A stretch of 64,000 nucleotides of DNA, taken from positions 98,945 through 162,944 of the forward strand of contig NZ_JAWDIE010000005.1 of NCBI RefSeq assembly GCF_037688875.1, written 5' to 3'. Shown piece after piece: positions 8,863-16,356 of the stretch. How positions within the stretch are numbered: the first letter of the stretch is position 1; each line of letters starts with the position of its first letter. The DNA comes from Amphibiibacter pelophylacis (GTDB taxonomy: Bacteria; Pseudomonadota; Gammaproteobacteria; Burkholderiales; Burkholderiaceae_C). Made by a program: the position numbers and the translations under genes. The notes under the pieces were generated by a model, which searched no databases, was not told the origin of the DNA, and saw nothing but the letters and a program-made list of their open reading frames with translations.

Positions 8863-9261
8863 ATGTTTGAACTGAGCCAGGAATTCCACTTTGATGCGGC
8901 CCACACCCTGCACCGCCCGGGCGTGGACCCGCAGGAGATGCACGCCAGCCTGCGCATCCACGGTCACAGCTACACCGCCACCGTGACACTGCGCGGCGAG
9001 CGCGACAGCGGCGGCATGCTGCTGGATCTGGGTGTGCTGCGCCGTTGCATCGAGCGCGTACGCGCTCGCCTTGATCATCACCACCTGGACCACGTCGAGG
9101 GCTTGGGGCCCGCCACGCTGGAGAACCTGTGCGTCTTCATCCACCAGCACCTGCACCAGGAGTTGCAGGCTGCCGTGGGCGATGCGGGTGCGCAGGCGCT
9201 GTGCCGCGTGGCCGTGCGGCGGCCGACCACGGGCGACGCCTGCGTCTACACGCCAGGCTGA
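8863..9261 (+). CDS. queD: 6-pyruvoyltetrahydropterin synthase/QueD-family protein
   Basis: A 132-residue member of the family that makes 6-carboxy- or 6-pyruvoyl-tetrahydropterin. Zinc-ligand histidines are present (FDAAHTLH and IHGHSY), as is the LDHHHLDHVEGL block. Odd points: the catalytic Cys expected four residues before the HGH motif is replaced (the local sequence is ASLRIHGH), and the Glu of the C-terminal catalytic motif is not seen (VRRPTTGDACVY). It may therefore not be a standard QueD for queuosine synthesis. It follows guaD by 75 bp and is closed by a strong terminator. Family assignment is firm; the reaction is uncertain. Confidence 0.85.
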   Translation: MFELSQEFHFDAAHTLHRPGVDPQEMHASLRIHGHSYTATVTLRGERDSGGMLLDLGVLRRCIERVRARLDHHHLDHVEGLGPATLENLCVFIHQHLHQELQAAVGDAGAQALCRVAVRRPTTGDACVYTPG

Positions 9262-9277
9262 TCCCCCTGACCGACGA

Positions 9278-9323
9278 AAAAACCCGCCGGGGCCATCGCA
9301 GGATGGCGCCGCAGCGGGTTTTT
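9278..9323. terminator. Bidirectional rho-independent terminator
   Basis: An AAAAACCCGC arm at 9278-9287 pairs with GCGGGTTTTT at 9314-9323, and an inner GCCATC/GATGGC stem lies at 9292-9297 and 9302-9307. The A tract on one side and T tract on the other let it end both the guaD-PTPS transcript and the converging rpmB-rpmG transcript. Confidence 0.88.
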
Positions 9324-9356
9324 CATCGGGCAGCCTTCGTGCGAAGGCCTGCCGGG

Positions 9357-9524
9357 TTACTTCAGGCGCACTTCCTTGTACAGGACATGCTTGCGCGCTT
9401 TGGGGTCGAACTTCATGAACTCCAGCTTGCCCGGAGTGGTCTTCTTGTTCTTGTTGGTGGTGTAAAAATGGCCGGTTCCAGCAGTGGATTCCAGCTTGAT
9501 TTTTTCGCGGGCGCCTTTGGCCAT
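9357..9524 (-). CDS. rpmG: 50S ribosomal protein L33
   Basis: A 55-residue ribosomal protein of the large subunit starting MAKGAREKIKLEST and ending LYKEVRLK, with the family core HFYTTNKNKKTTPGKLE. It has no CxxC pairs, so it is the zinc-independent form. GGAG lies about 8 bases upstream of the ATG. It is co-directional with rpmB, 68 bp upstream, in the standard bacterial rpmB-rpmG pair, and its transcript ends at the hairpin at 9278-9323. Confidence 0.98.
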   Translation of the reverse strand: MAKGAREKIKLESTAGTGHFYTTNKNKKTTPGKLEFMKFDPKARKHVLYKEVRLK

Positions 9525-9592
9525 GATGCGACTCCAGAAAAAGGGTTAAGAGCGGCCGCCGCAGCGGCCCGGTTCAGCGGATCGCGCAGGGC

Positions 9593-9826
9593 TTACAGGG
9601 CGCCCTTGGCGCGCAGATCGGCGACGATCTGCTCGATGCCGACCTTGTCGATCAGGCGCAGCGCAGCATTGCTGATGCGCAGACGCACCCAGCGGTTTTC
9701 GGTTTCCAGCCAGAACCGGCGGTAGTGCAGGTTGGGCAGGAAGCGACGCTTGGTTTTGTTGTTGGCGTGGGAAACGTTGTTACCAACCATGGGGCCTTTG
9801 CCCGTGACTTGACATACGCGAGCCAT
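9593..9826 (-). CDS. rpmB: 50S ribosomal protein L28
   Basis: A 77-residue large-subunit ribosomal protein. The N-terminus MARVCQVTGKGPMVGNNVSH and the basic NNKTKRRFLPNLHYRRFW segment are diagnostic. It has a single Cys and lacks the zinc-binding pairs found in some homologues. It is the first gene of the rpmB-rpmG operon, transcribed from the strong promoter at 9942-9970. Confidence 0.98.
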   Translation of the reverse strand: MARVCQVTGKGPMVGNNVSHANNKTKRRFLPNLHYRRFWLETENRWVRLRISNAALRLIDKVGIEQIVADLRAKGAL

Positions 9827-9941
9827 AGGGCCCTCCAGTGATCAAAGATGCGATGCGAAAAAAGTGCAACGTGCTCCGGGCTGGGTCTGCAAAGGCGATT
9901 GGCCCCCGCAGGGCGCAGCATGGCTGCCCGGGAAAACGAGC

Positions 9942-9970
9942 ATTATAGAGCGCAAGTACCGCTTTGCCAA
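9942..9970 (-). promoter_or_regulatory. Sigma-70 promoter for rpmB-rpmG
   Basis: Read on the minus strand: a -35 box TTGGCA (9965-9970), a 17-base spacer and a perfect -10 TATAAT (9942-9947). The start of transcription would fall near 9935, leaving a leader of about 110 bases before rpmB. Box quality and spacing are near consensus, as expected for a ribosomal protein operon. Confidence 0.85.
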
Positions 9971-10021
9971 GAACTTCGCCGGGGTTCCCCCTGGCAGGGC
10001 TGCGGTGCAGCGGCCAGAAAC

Positions 10022-10027
10022 TATAAT
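10022..10027 (+). promoter_or_regulatory. Candidate -10 box for ispB
   Basis: A perfect TATAAT on the plus strand about 80 bases before the ispB start. No good -35 box is seen at 16-18 bases spacing (the best candidates match poorly), so this is tentative. It lies in the 282-bp region shared with the divergent rpmB promoter. Confidence 0.4.
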
Positions 10028-10108
10028 CATGCCTTTGAGTTGGGCCTGTTGCGGGCATTCTGTTGCTGCTTGGCAACGCCGCACCAGCCTGTTGCCTGGG
10101 TACGCTTC

Positions 10109-11170
10109 ATGCTAGACAAATCGGGTTCGGTCCCACAGCCCCTGCCGGGGGCGGTGGCACAGGTGCTGGCGCAGCTGGACACGGAAATGGCTGCCGTTGA
10201 TGCTGTCATCGCCCGGCGTCTGCAGTCGGATGTGGTGCTGGTGCAGCAGGTGTCCACCTACATCGTCGGGTCGGGCGGCAAGCGCATGCGTCCGCGCCTG
10301 CTGCTGCTCATGGCCATGGCCATGGGCTACAGCCACCCGGACCAGCACGAACTGGCCGCCACGGTCGAGTTCATCCACACCAGCACGCTGCTGCACGACG
10401 ACGTGGTCGACGAATCGGCCCTGCGCCGCGGCCGCGCCACAGCCAACGCCACTTTTGGCAACGCCGCCAGCGTGCTGGTGGGTGATTTCCTGTACTCGCG
10501 CGCTTTCCAGATGATGGTCAGCACGGGGCGGATGCGCGTGCTGGAAATACTGGCCGAAGCGACCAACATCATCGCCGAGGGCGAGGTGCTGCAGCTGATG
10601 AACATGCACGACCCGGAGATTTCGGTCGAGCGTTATCTGCAGGTCATCCGCTGCAAGACAGCCAAACTGTTCGAGGCCAGCGCGCGTCTGGGCGCGGTGC
10701 TGGCGCTGCATCCGCGCGAGGGCGAACCCGCTGCGCCCTGGCCCGAGGCTCTGGCCGGGCAGAGCGCCGACAGCATCGAGCGCGGCTGCGCCGATTTTGG
10801 CGCCAGCCTGGGCACCGCCTTTCAGCTGGTCGATGACATCCTGGATTACGAGGGCGACACCCACACCCTGGGCAAAAACATCGGCGACGACCTGCGCGAA
10901 GGCAAGGCCACGCTGCCGCTGCTGGTGGCCATGTCGCGCTGCAGCGACAGCGACCGCGCCTGGCTGCGCCAGTGCATCGAGCACGGCGAGGTCGATCGCC
11001 TGCCCGACGTGATCCGCATCGTGCGTGAGACCGGCGCGCTGGACGCCACCCGCGACGTGGCCCGCGCCGAGGTGGACCGTGCCTGCGAGGCGCTGGCGCC
11101 GCTGCCCGAAAGCCCGGTCAAGGACACGCTGCTGCACCTGGCGCGAACCAGCCTGGTGCGTCTGTTCTGA
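10109..11170 (+). CDS. ispB: IspB, polyprenyl (octaprenyl) diphosphate synthase
   Basis: Long-chain trans-prenyl transferase that makes the side chain of ubiquinone from farnesyl diphosphate and isopentenyl diphosphate. With the ATG at 10109 the product has 353 residues. It carries the first Asp-rich motif DDVVD (97-101), the second DDILD (242-246), GGKRMRPRLLLL, and LHDDVVDESALRRGRATAN. The frame is open upstream to 9848, but that part matches nothing in the family and the MLDKSG start gives the usual length. Chain length cannot be read off the sequence; octaprenyl is inferred from the taxon. The stop abuts that of the convergent downstream gene. Confidence 0.93.
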   Translation: MLDKSGSVPQPLPGAVAQVLAQLDTEMAAVDAVIARRLQSDVVLVQQVSTYIVGSGGKRMRPRLLLLMAMAMGYSHPDQHELAATVEFIHTSTLLHDDVVDESALRRGRATANATFGNAASVLVGDFLYSRAFQMMVSTGRMRVLEILAEATNIIAEGEVLQLMNMHDPEISVERYLQVIRCKTAKLFEASARLGAVLALHPREGEPAAPWPEALAGQSADSIERGCADFGASLGTAFQLVDDILDYEGDTHTLGKNIGDDLREGKATLPLLVAMSRCSDSDRAWLRQCIEHGEVDRLPDVIRIVRETGALDATRDVARAEVDRACEALAPLPESPVKDTLLHLARTSLVRLF

Positions 11171-12154
11171 TCAGGCCGGATCGCTGTCCGGTGCGTCTTT
11201 GGGGCTGTGCTCGAGCAGCCCGGCGCGCAGCTCGCCCAGATGCTGGTGCAGGGCCTGTTCGCGCTCCTGCAGCAGCTGCATGAAGGGCTGGCTGCCCGCC
11301 TCTTCAAGGCGGCCGATCTGCACCTGATAGCCCATGGGCGCCAGCATGGCGCGCAGCCACTGCTCGCCCAGCTTTTCCAGCGCCAGATCGAAGGCGGCGA
11401 ATTCGACGCCCGAGCGCAGTCGCTCTTCGAGATCCTTGCGCTGGCGCTCGCCGGCTTCGCTCAGGGCGCTGCCTTCGGTTTCCAGCTTGGTGCGCTCGCC
11501 GCGCAGCAGGGTGTTGCCCGACACCTGCATCTGGCGCAGCAGCCAGTCTTCCTCGTTGGATTTGACGCCCTGGAACTCGGCGTGCAGCCCGTCGATCGTC
11601 AGCAGCGGGCCGTCAGCGCGCACGCGCAGGCGCTCCAGGTCTATGCCCAGCAGCACCTTGACCTTGCGGCGCAGCACGCCGACGTACTCCAGGTGGTCCT
11701 TGCCGGACAGGCTGGAGAGCGTCTTCTCGCGCTCGCCCATGTCCTCGCGCTTGAAATCGGTCAGCGTGCTGTCCACTTCCAGCAGCGTCAGACGCAGCAC
11801 GCTGCGCACCTGCTGGAACTGCAGCTGCTGGGCCTTCACCCGCTCGACCTCGGCGATCAGGTCGCCGCGCTGGCGCAGCGCCACGTCCAGATCGGCTTTC
11901 AGCTCCGCCTCGCGCTGCGCGGCGCGGCTGGATTCGCCCGACACCAGCATTTTGGGCAGCACCAGGCTCAGGATCAGGGCGCCGACAAAGGCGCCAAGGC
12001 CGGCCAGCAGCACCGCCATGCCTTGGGTCGTGGCCAGAAAGGCCATCGCCAGAAAGAGCACCACCGTCGCCGCCCCGACCGCAAACAGCACGCGGTAGCC
12101 GATGCGCCGCAGCGGCGCCATCAGCTTCGAGGTGAATCCGCCAAACAGGGCCAT
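11171..12154 (-). CDS. Unknown membrane-anchored coiled-coil protein
   Basis: Not recognised. The 327 residues begin with a basic stretch and two adjacent membrane helices (about 20-43 and 47-67). A charged, probably helical/coiled-coil region follows (about 72-115, rich in Glu/Gln/Arg), then a mixed globular part around residues 120-205 containing LLGIDLERLRVRADGPLLTI, and a second helical region to the C-terminus. Most of it should lie in the cytoplasm. It follows ettA with an 11-bp gap and is probably co-transcribed. The middle part faintly recalls membrane-anchored DUF4230-type proteins, but this is only an impression. It is a real gene by codon use, start context and spacing. Confidence 0.75.
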   Translation of the reverse strand: MALFGGFTSKLMAPLRRIGYRVLFAVGAATVVLFLAMAFLATTQGMAVLLAGLGAFVGALILSLVLPKMLVSGESSRAAQREAELKADLDVALRQRGDLIAEVERVKAQQLQFQQVRSVLRLTLLEVDSTLTDFKREDMGEREKTLSSLSGKDHLEYVGVLRRKVKVLLGIDLERLRVRADGPLLTIDGLHAEFQGVKSNEEDWLLRQMQVSGNTLLRGERTKLETEGSALSEAGERQRKDLEERLRSGVEFAAFDLALEKLGEQWLRAMLAPMGYQVQIGRLEEAGSQPFMQLLQEREQALHQHLGELRAGLLEHSPKDAPDSDPA

Positions 12155-12165
12155 GGCGCCTGGCC

Positions 12166-13830
12166 TCAGGCGATGGCCTTGTAACGCACGCGCTTGGGCC
12201 GCGCGCCTTCTTCGCCGAGGCGTTTCTTCTTGTCGGCTTCGTACTCCTGGTAGTTGCCGTCAAAAAACACCCAGCGCGATTCGTCTTCGGCGGCCAGGAT
12301 GTGCGTGCAGATACGGTCCAGGAACCAGCGGTCGTGGCTGATGACCATCGCGCTGCCACCGAACTCCAGCAGCGCTTCTTCCAGCGCGCGCAGGGTTTCG
12401 ACGTCCAGATCGTTCGAGGGCTCGTCCAGCATCAGCACATTGCCGCCCTGGGCCAGGGTTTTGGCCAGGTGCAGGCGCCCGCGCTCACCGCCCGACAGGG
12501 TGCCGACCATTTTCTGCTGGTCGTTGCCCTTGAAGTTGAAGCGGCCGATGTAGGCGCGCGACGGCATGACGAACTTGCCCACGACGATGTTGTCCAGGCC
12601 GCCGGAAACGTCTTCCCAGACGGTCTTGTTGGGGTCCAGGCTGGCGCGGCTCTGGTCCACAAAGGCCAGCTGCGCGGTCTTGCCGATGACGACTTCGCCG
12701 CTGTCAGGCGTTTCAACGCCCTGGATCATGCGGAACAGCGTCGATTTGCCCGCCCCGTTGGGGCCGATGATGCCGACGATGGCGCCTGGCGGCACCTTGA
12801 AGCTGAGGTTGTCGATCAGCACGCGGTCGCCAAAGCTCTTGGTGACGTTTTTGAACTCGATCACCTCGTTGCCCAGGCGCTCGGCGACGGGGATGAAGAT
12901 TTCGTTGGTCTCGTTGCGCTTCTGGTAATCGGTGTCGGACAGCTCTTCGAAGCGGGCCAGACGCGCCTTGCTCTTGGCCTGGCGGCCCTTGGCGTTGCTG
13001 CGCACCCACTTCAGTTCTTCCTTCATGGCCTTGGCGCGGGCGTCTTCGCTCTTCTGTTCGGCCTCCAGGCGCTTCTCTTTCTGGTCCAGCCAGTCGGAGT
13101 AATTGCCCTTCCAGGGGATGCCCTGGCCGCGGTCCAGTTCCAGAATCCATTCAGCGGCGTTGTCCAGGAAGTAGCGGTCGTGGGTGATGGCCACCACGGT
13201 GCCGGAGAAGCGCTTGAGGAACAGCTCCAGCCACTCGACCGATTCGGCGTCCAGGTGGTTGGTGGGTTCGTCGAGCAGCAGCATGTCAGGGCGCGACAGC
13301 AGCAGGCGGCACAGCGCCACGCGGCGCTTCTCACCGCCCGAGAGCACGCCGATTTTGGCCTCCCAGGGGGGCAGGCGCAGCGCGTCGGCGGCCATTTCCA
13401 GCTGCAGGTCGGTGTTCTCGCTGCCCGCTGCGGCGATGACGGCTTCCAGCTCGGCCTGCTCGGCGGCCAGGGCGTCAAAGTCGGCGTCGGGTTCAGCGTA
13501 GGCGGTATAGACCTCTTCCAGGCGCTTTTTGGCGGCCAGCACGCCGCCGATGCCTTCTTCTACCGCCTGACGCACGGTGTACTCGGGGTCGATCTGGGGC
13601 TCCTGGGGCAGGTAGCCGATGTTCAGGCCGGGCATGGGCACGGCTTCGCCTTCGATCTCCTTGTCCAGGCCCGCCATGATTTTCAGCAGCGTCGATTTGC
13701 CCGAGCCGTTCAGGCCGAGCACGCCGATCTTGGCGCCAGGGAAGAAGGACAGCGAAACATCTTTCAGGATATGGCGTTTGGGCGGCACGATCTTGCCGAC
13801 CCGGTTCATGGTGAAAACGTATTGGGCCAT
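12166..13830 (-). CDS. ettA: EttA, energy-dependent translational throttle ATPase
   Basis: ABC-F protein that binds the ribosomal E site and gates entry into elongation according to ATP/ADP. The start at 13830 (MAQYVFTMNRVGKIVPPKR) gives 554 residues, the normal EttA length. It has two ABC cassettes: Walker A LNGSGKST and signature LSGGEKRRVALCRLLL in the first, GPNGAGKST and LSGGERGRLHLAKTLA in the second. The linker (PtIM) between them contains WVRSNAKGRQAKSKARLARF. No membrane segments. The frame runs open far upstream, but only as antisense to the GGDEF gene. It probably shares a transcript with the downstream coiled-coil protein. Confidence 0.97.
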   Translation of the reverse strand: MAQYVFTMNRVGKIVPPKRHILKDVSLSFFPGAKIGVLGLNGSGKSTLLKIMAGLDKEIEGEAVPMPGLNIGYLPQEPQIDPEYTVRQAVEEGIGGVLAAKKRLEEVYTAYAEPDADFDALAAEQAELEAVIAAAGSENTDLQLEMAADALRLPPWEAKIGVLSGGEKRRVALCRLLLSRPDMLLLDEPTNHLDAESVEWLELFLKRFSGTVVAITHDRYFLDNAAEWILELDRGQGIPWKGNYSDWLDQKEKRLEAEQKSEDARAKAMKEELKWVRSNAKGRQAKSKARLARFEELSDTDYQKRNETNEIFIPVAERLGNEVIEFKNVTKSFGDRVLIDNLSFKVPPGAIVGIIGPNGAGKSTLFRMIQGVETPDSGEVVIGKTAQLAFVDQSRASLDPNKTVWEDVSGGLDNIVVGKFVMPSRAYIGRFNFKGNDQQKMVGTLSGGERGRLHLAKTLAQGGNVLMLDEPSNDLDVETLRALEEALLEFGGSAMVISHDRWFLDRICTHILAAEDESRWVFFDGNYQEYEADKKKRLGEEGARPKRVRYKAIA

Positions 13831-14049
13831 GGGGAATTTCTCGGGTAAGGGACGGGGCGCTGCAGCGCCAACCCCGGCATTATCGCCCAAGGCCACTGGC
13901 GTGTGACGGGGCGGGCGATGCGCTGGAAAAGCGCGGAATTTCCCCTGTATTCCTGACCTGTTTGGTGCGGGCTGCTGCGCAGAATGGCGGTATAAGCATT
14001 CACAATCCGATAAATCACTGTCTCTGCAGAACCTCCTCTGGCCGTCAAA

Positions 14050-15897
14050 ATGCCCGATCCGATCACCCTGATCCAGCTCTGGACCGGACGCCTGCGCCAA
14101 CGCTGGGCCCGGGCGGAGGGTTCGGTGTCGCCGCTGCTGGATTTCGGTCCTGCGCGCCACGGCATACCGGCCAGCGCGCTGCTGCAGCTGGCCAACATTG
14201 ACCTGATCGACGGGGTCTGGGCTTTCGACTGTCGCAGCGGTGTGTCGCAGGTTTCGCAGCGCTGGCTGCAGACGCTGGGCTACACGCCCGACGATGTCCA
14301 GGGCCAGTCCATTTTCGACTTCTGGGCCGAGCGCATCCATCCGGAAGACCGCCAGCGCATCCTGGCCGGGGAAGAGCGCCAGCGCAGCGGCGAGCTCAGC
14401 GAGATGACCAAAACCTACCGCCTGCGCCATCGCGACGGGCGTTACCGCTGGCTGCACAGCCATTCCATCGTGACGCGGCGCGCGCCCGATGGCCGCCCTC
14501 TGAACATTCTGGGCAGCGACCGCGACATCACCGGCGAGCGCGAGCGCGAGGAAATGCTCGATTTCCTGCACACGCACGACGAGCTGACCGGGCTGCTCAA
14601 CCGCCGCCAGTTCCACTCGCGCGCGCACTGGATGATCGACCTGGCGCGGCGCGAGAACAGCGGCTTTGCGCTGGTGCGCATCAATCTGGACCACTTTGGC
14701 GAAATCAACACCCTGATTGGTCACGAGGCGGGCGACGCGCTGCTGTGCGACGCCGCGCGCAGCCTGCAGGCGCTGACGGGCGACGGCGACGTGCTGGCGC
14801 GCATGGGCAGCGACGAGTTCGCGCTGGTGCTGGGGCCGGGCGAGGGCATACCGCCGCTGGGGCGGCGCCTGGAGGAGCTGCGCGACGCCCTCGATTCCCG
14901 CCACAGCGCCCCGGAGGGCGAGGTGCACGTCAGCGCGTCGATCGGTGTGGCGATGTTTCCGCAGGACGGCGCCCACCTGGACGAGCTGCTGCAGCACGCC
15001 GAGCTGGCCATGAGCTCCGCCAAACGCGCCGGGGGCCACGCCGTGTGCTGCTACACCAGCGCCATGAACCAGGAGGCCCAGCGCAAGCGCCGCCTGCTGG
15101 CCGACCTGACGCAGGCGCTGGCACGCGGCGAGGGCCTGGCGCTGCACTACCAGCCCATCGTCGAGCTGGAGGGCGGCGGCTGCAGCAAGGTCGAGGCCCT
15201 GATGCGCTGGACGCACCCGGTGCTGGGCGCGATCAGCCCGGCGGTCTTCATCCCCATGGCCGAAGAGGCCGGACTGATCCACGAGCTGGGTGATTTCGTC
15301 ATGCGCCAGTCGCAGCGCGACATGGACCTGCTGGAGCAGGAGGGCCTGCCGCCGGTGCAGTTCAGCGTCAACCTTTCGCCGCTGCAGATCATGGCGCGCA
15401 ACCGCGTCAACTGGGCCGACCAGACGCTGACCGATGGCGTCAGCCGCCACGCAGGGCGGCTGTGCATCGAAGTCACCGAAGGCGTGCTGCTGGCGCGCGG
15501 CCGTGCGGTGCTGGACAAGCTCGACGGCCTGCGCCAGCTGGGCATCCAGATCGCGCTGGACGATTTCGGCACGGGCTATTCGTCGCTGTCCTACTTGAAC
15601 ACTTTCCACGTCGATTTCCTGAAAATCGACCGCTCTTTCGTCAGCCGCATCCAGGGCGACAGCCGCAGCCTGGCGCTGTGCGAGGCGATGGTGCTGATGG
15701 CGCACAAGATCGGCATCCGCGTCATCGCCGAAGGCATCGAGACGCCGCAGCAGCTGCAGCTGCTGGCCGACATGGGCTGCGATTTCGGCCAGGGCTATCA
15801 CCTGGGCCGGCCCATGGCGCTGGAGCAGCTGCGCGAGGTGCTGCGCACCACCGGCCGCGCACCGCAGCCTGCGTCTGCGCTGGCCCAGCTGGCTTAA
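14050..15897 (+). CDS. PAS-GGDEF-EAL protein, probable cyclic-di-GMP phosphodiesterase
   Basis: A 615-residue cytoplasmic signalling protein. Order: a short N-terminal region, a PAS domain with PAC (about 45-170; FDFWAERIHPEDRQRIL, YRWLHSHS), GGDEF (about 175-335) and EAL (about 345-600). The GGDEF signature is altered to G253-S254-D-E-F, so cyclase activity is doubtful. The EAL domain keeps EAL (382-384), FSVNLSPLQI, EVTEGVLL, DDFGTGYSSLSYL and KIDRSF, and should hydrolyse cyclic-di-GMP. There are no membrane helices. It is divergent from ettA across 219 bp and is followed by a PH-domain gene. The input signal is unknown. Confidence 0.93.
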   Translation: MPDPITLIQLWTGRLRQRWARAEGSVSPLLDFGPARHGIPASALLQLANIDLIDGVWAFDCRSGVSQVSQRWLQTLGYTPDDVQGQSIFDFWAERIHPEDRQRILAGEERQRSGELSEMTKTYRLRHRDGRYRWLHSHSIVTRRAPDGRPLNILGSDRDITGEREREEMLDFLHTHDELTGLLNRRQFHSRAHWMIDLARRENSGFALVRINLDHFGEINTLIGHEAGDALLCDAARSLQALTGDGDVLARMGSDEFALVLGPGEGIPPLGRRLEELRDALDSRHSAPEGEVHVSASIGVAMFPQDGAHLDELLQHAELAMSSAKRAGGHAVCCYTSAMNQEAQRKRRLLADLTQALARGEGLALHYQPIVELEGGGCSKVEALMRWTHPVLGAISPAVFIPMAEEAGLIHELGDFVMRQSQRDMDLLEQEGLPPVQFSVNLSPLQIMARNRVNWADQTLTDGVSRHAGRLCIEVTEGVLLARGRAVLDKLDGLRQLGIQIALDDFGTGYSSLSYLNTFHVDFLKIDRSFVSRIQGDSRSLALCEAMVLMAHKIGIRVIAEGIETPQQLQLLADMGCDFGQGYHLGRPMALEQLREVLRTTGRAPQPASALAQLA

Positions 15898-15936
15898 GAT
15901 CGCGGCTTCCATCAGACGGCAGACCGGGAGCGCACC

Positions 15937-16356
15937 ATGTCTTACATCGACGATTCACTCTCTGCGGGCGAAACCGTGGTGGCCCGCTTCGGCCAGCACT
16001 GGCTGACCTGGATGCCGGTGGCGCTGTGCGTGCTGCTGGCGCCGGTCACGCTGGGGCTTTCGCTGATCGTGGCGGGCGTTCTGGCGCTGCGCATCCGCTC
16101 GCTGGAGCAGGGTCTGACCACGCGCCGCGTCATCCTCAAGACCGGCTTCATCAGCCGTCACAGCGAGGAAATGCGCCTGGGCTCGGTCGAAACGGTGGAG
16201 ATCCGCCAGAGCCTGTGGGGCCGGATACTGGGCTACGGCAGCATCGAAATCACCGGGCGCGGGACCAGCGATCTGCTGCTGCGCCGCGTGGCCGACCCCA
16301 TGGCGGTCAAGCGCGCGATCGAGAGCGCCGCCAACAGCGCCGAAGCCCATACCTGA
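15937..16356 (+). CDS. PH-domain (bPH2) membrane protein
   Basis: A 139-residue protein with a hydrophobic hairpin of one or two membrane helices (about 22-52: WLTWMPVALCVLLAPVTL and following). A bacterial pleckstrin-homology-like domain follows, with the typical TTRRVILKTGFISRHSEEM, ETVEIRQSLWGRILGYG and IEITGRG segments. The family is widespread and its function is mostly unknown. It lies 39 bp after the GGDEF-EAL gene and may be co-transcribed, though there is no evidence that they work together. Its TGA abuts the stop of the convergent downstream gene. Confidence 0.88.
   Translation: MSYIDDSLSAGETVVARFGQHWLTWMPVALCVLLAPVTLGLSLIVAGVLALRIRSLEQGLTTRRVILKTGFISRHSEEMRLGSVETVEIRQSLWGRILGYGSIEITGRGTSDLLLRRVADPMAVKRAIESAANSAEAHT

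Noticed and set aside
9848..10108. Upstream extension of ispB
   Set aside because: In-frame and open, but unlike the family, and it contains the promoter elements of rpmB and the candidate one of ispB.
13831..15912. N-terminal extension of the ettA reading frame
   Set aside because: The frame stays open upstream only as antisense of the GGDEF-EAL gene; the MAQYVFTMNRVGK start gives a normal-length EttA.
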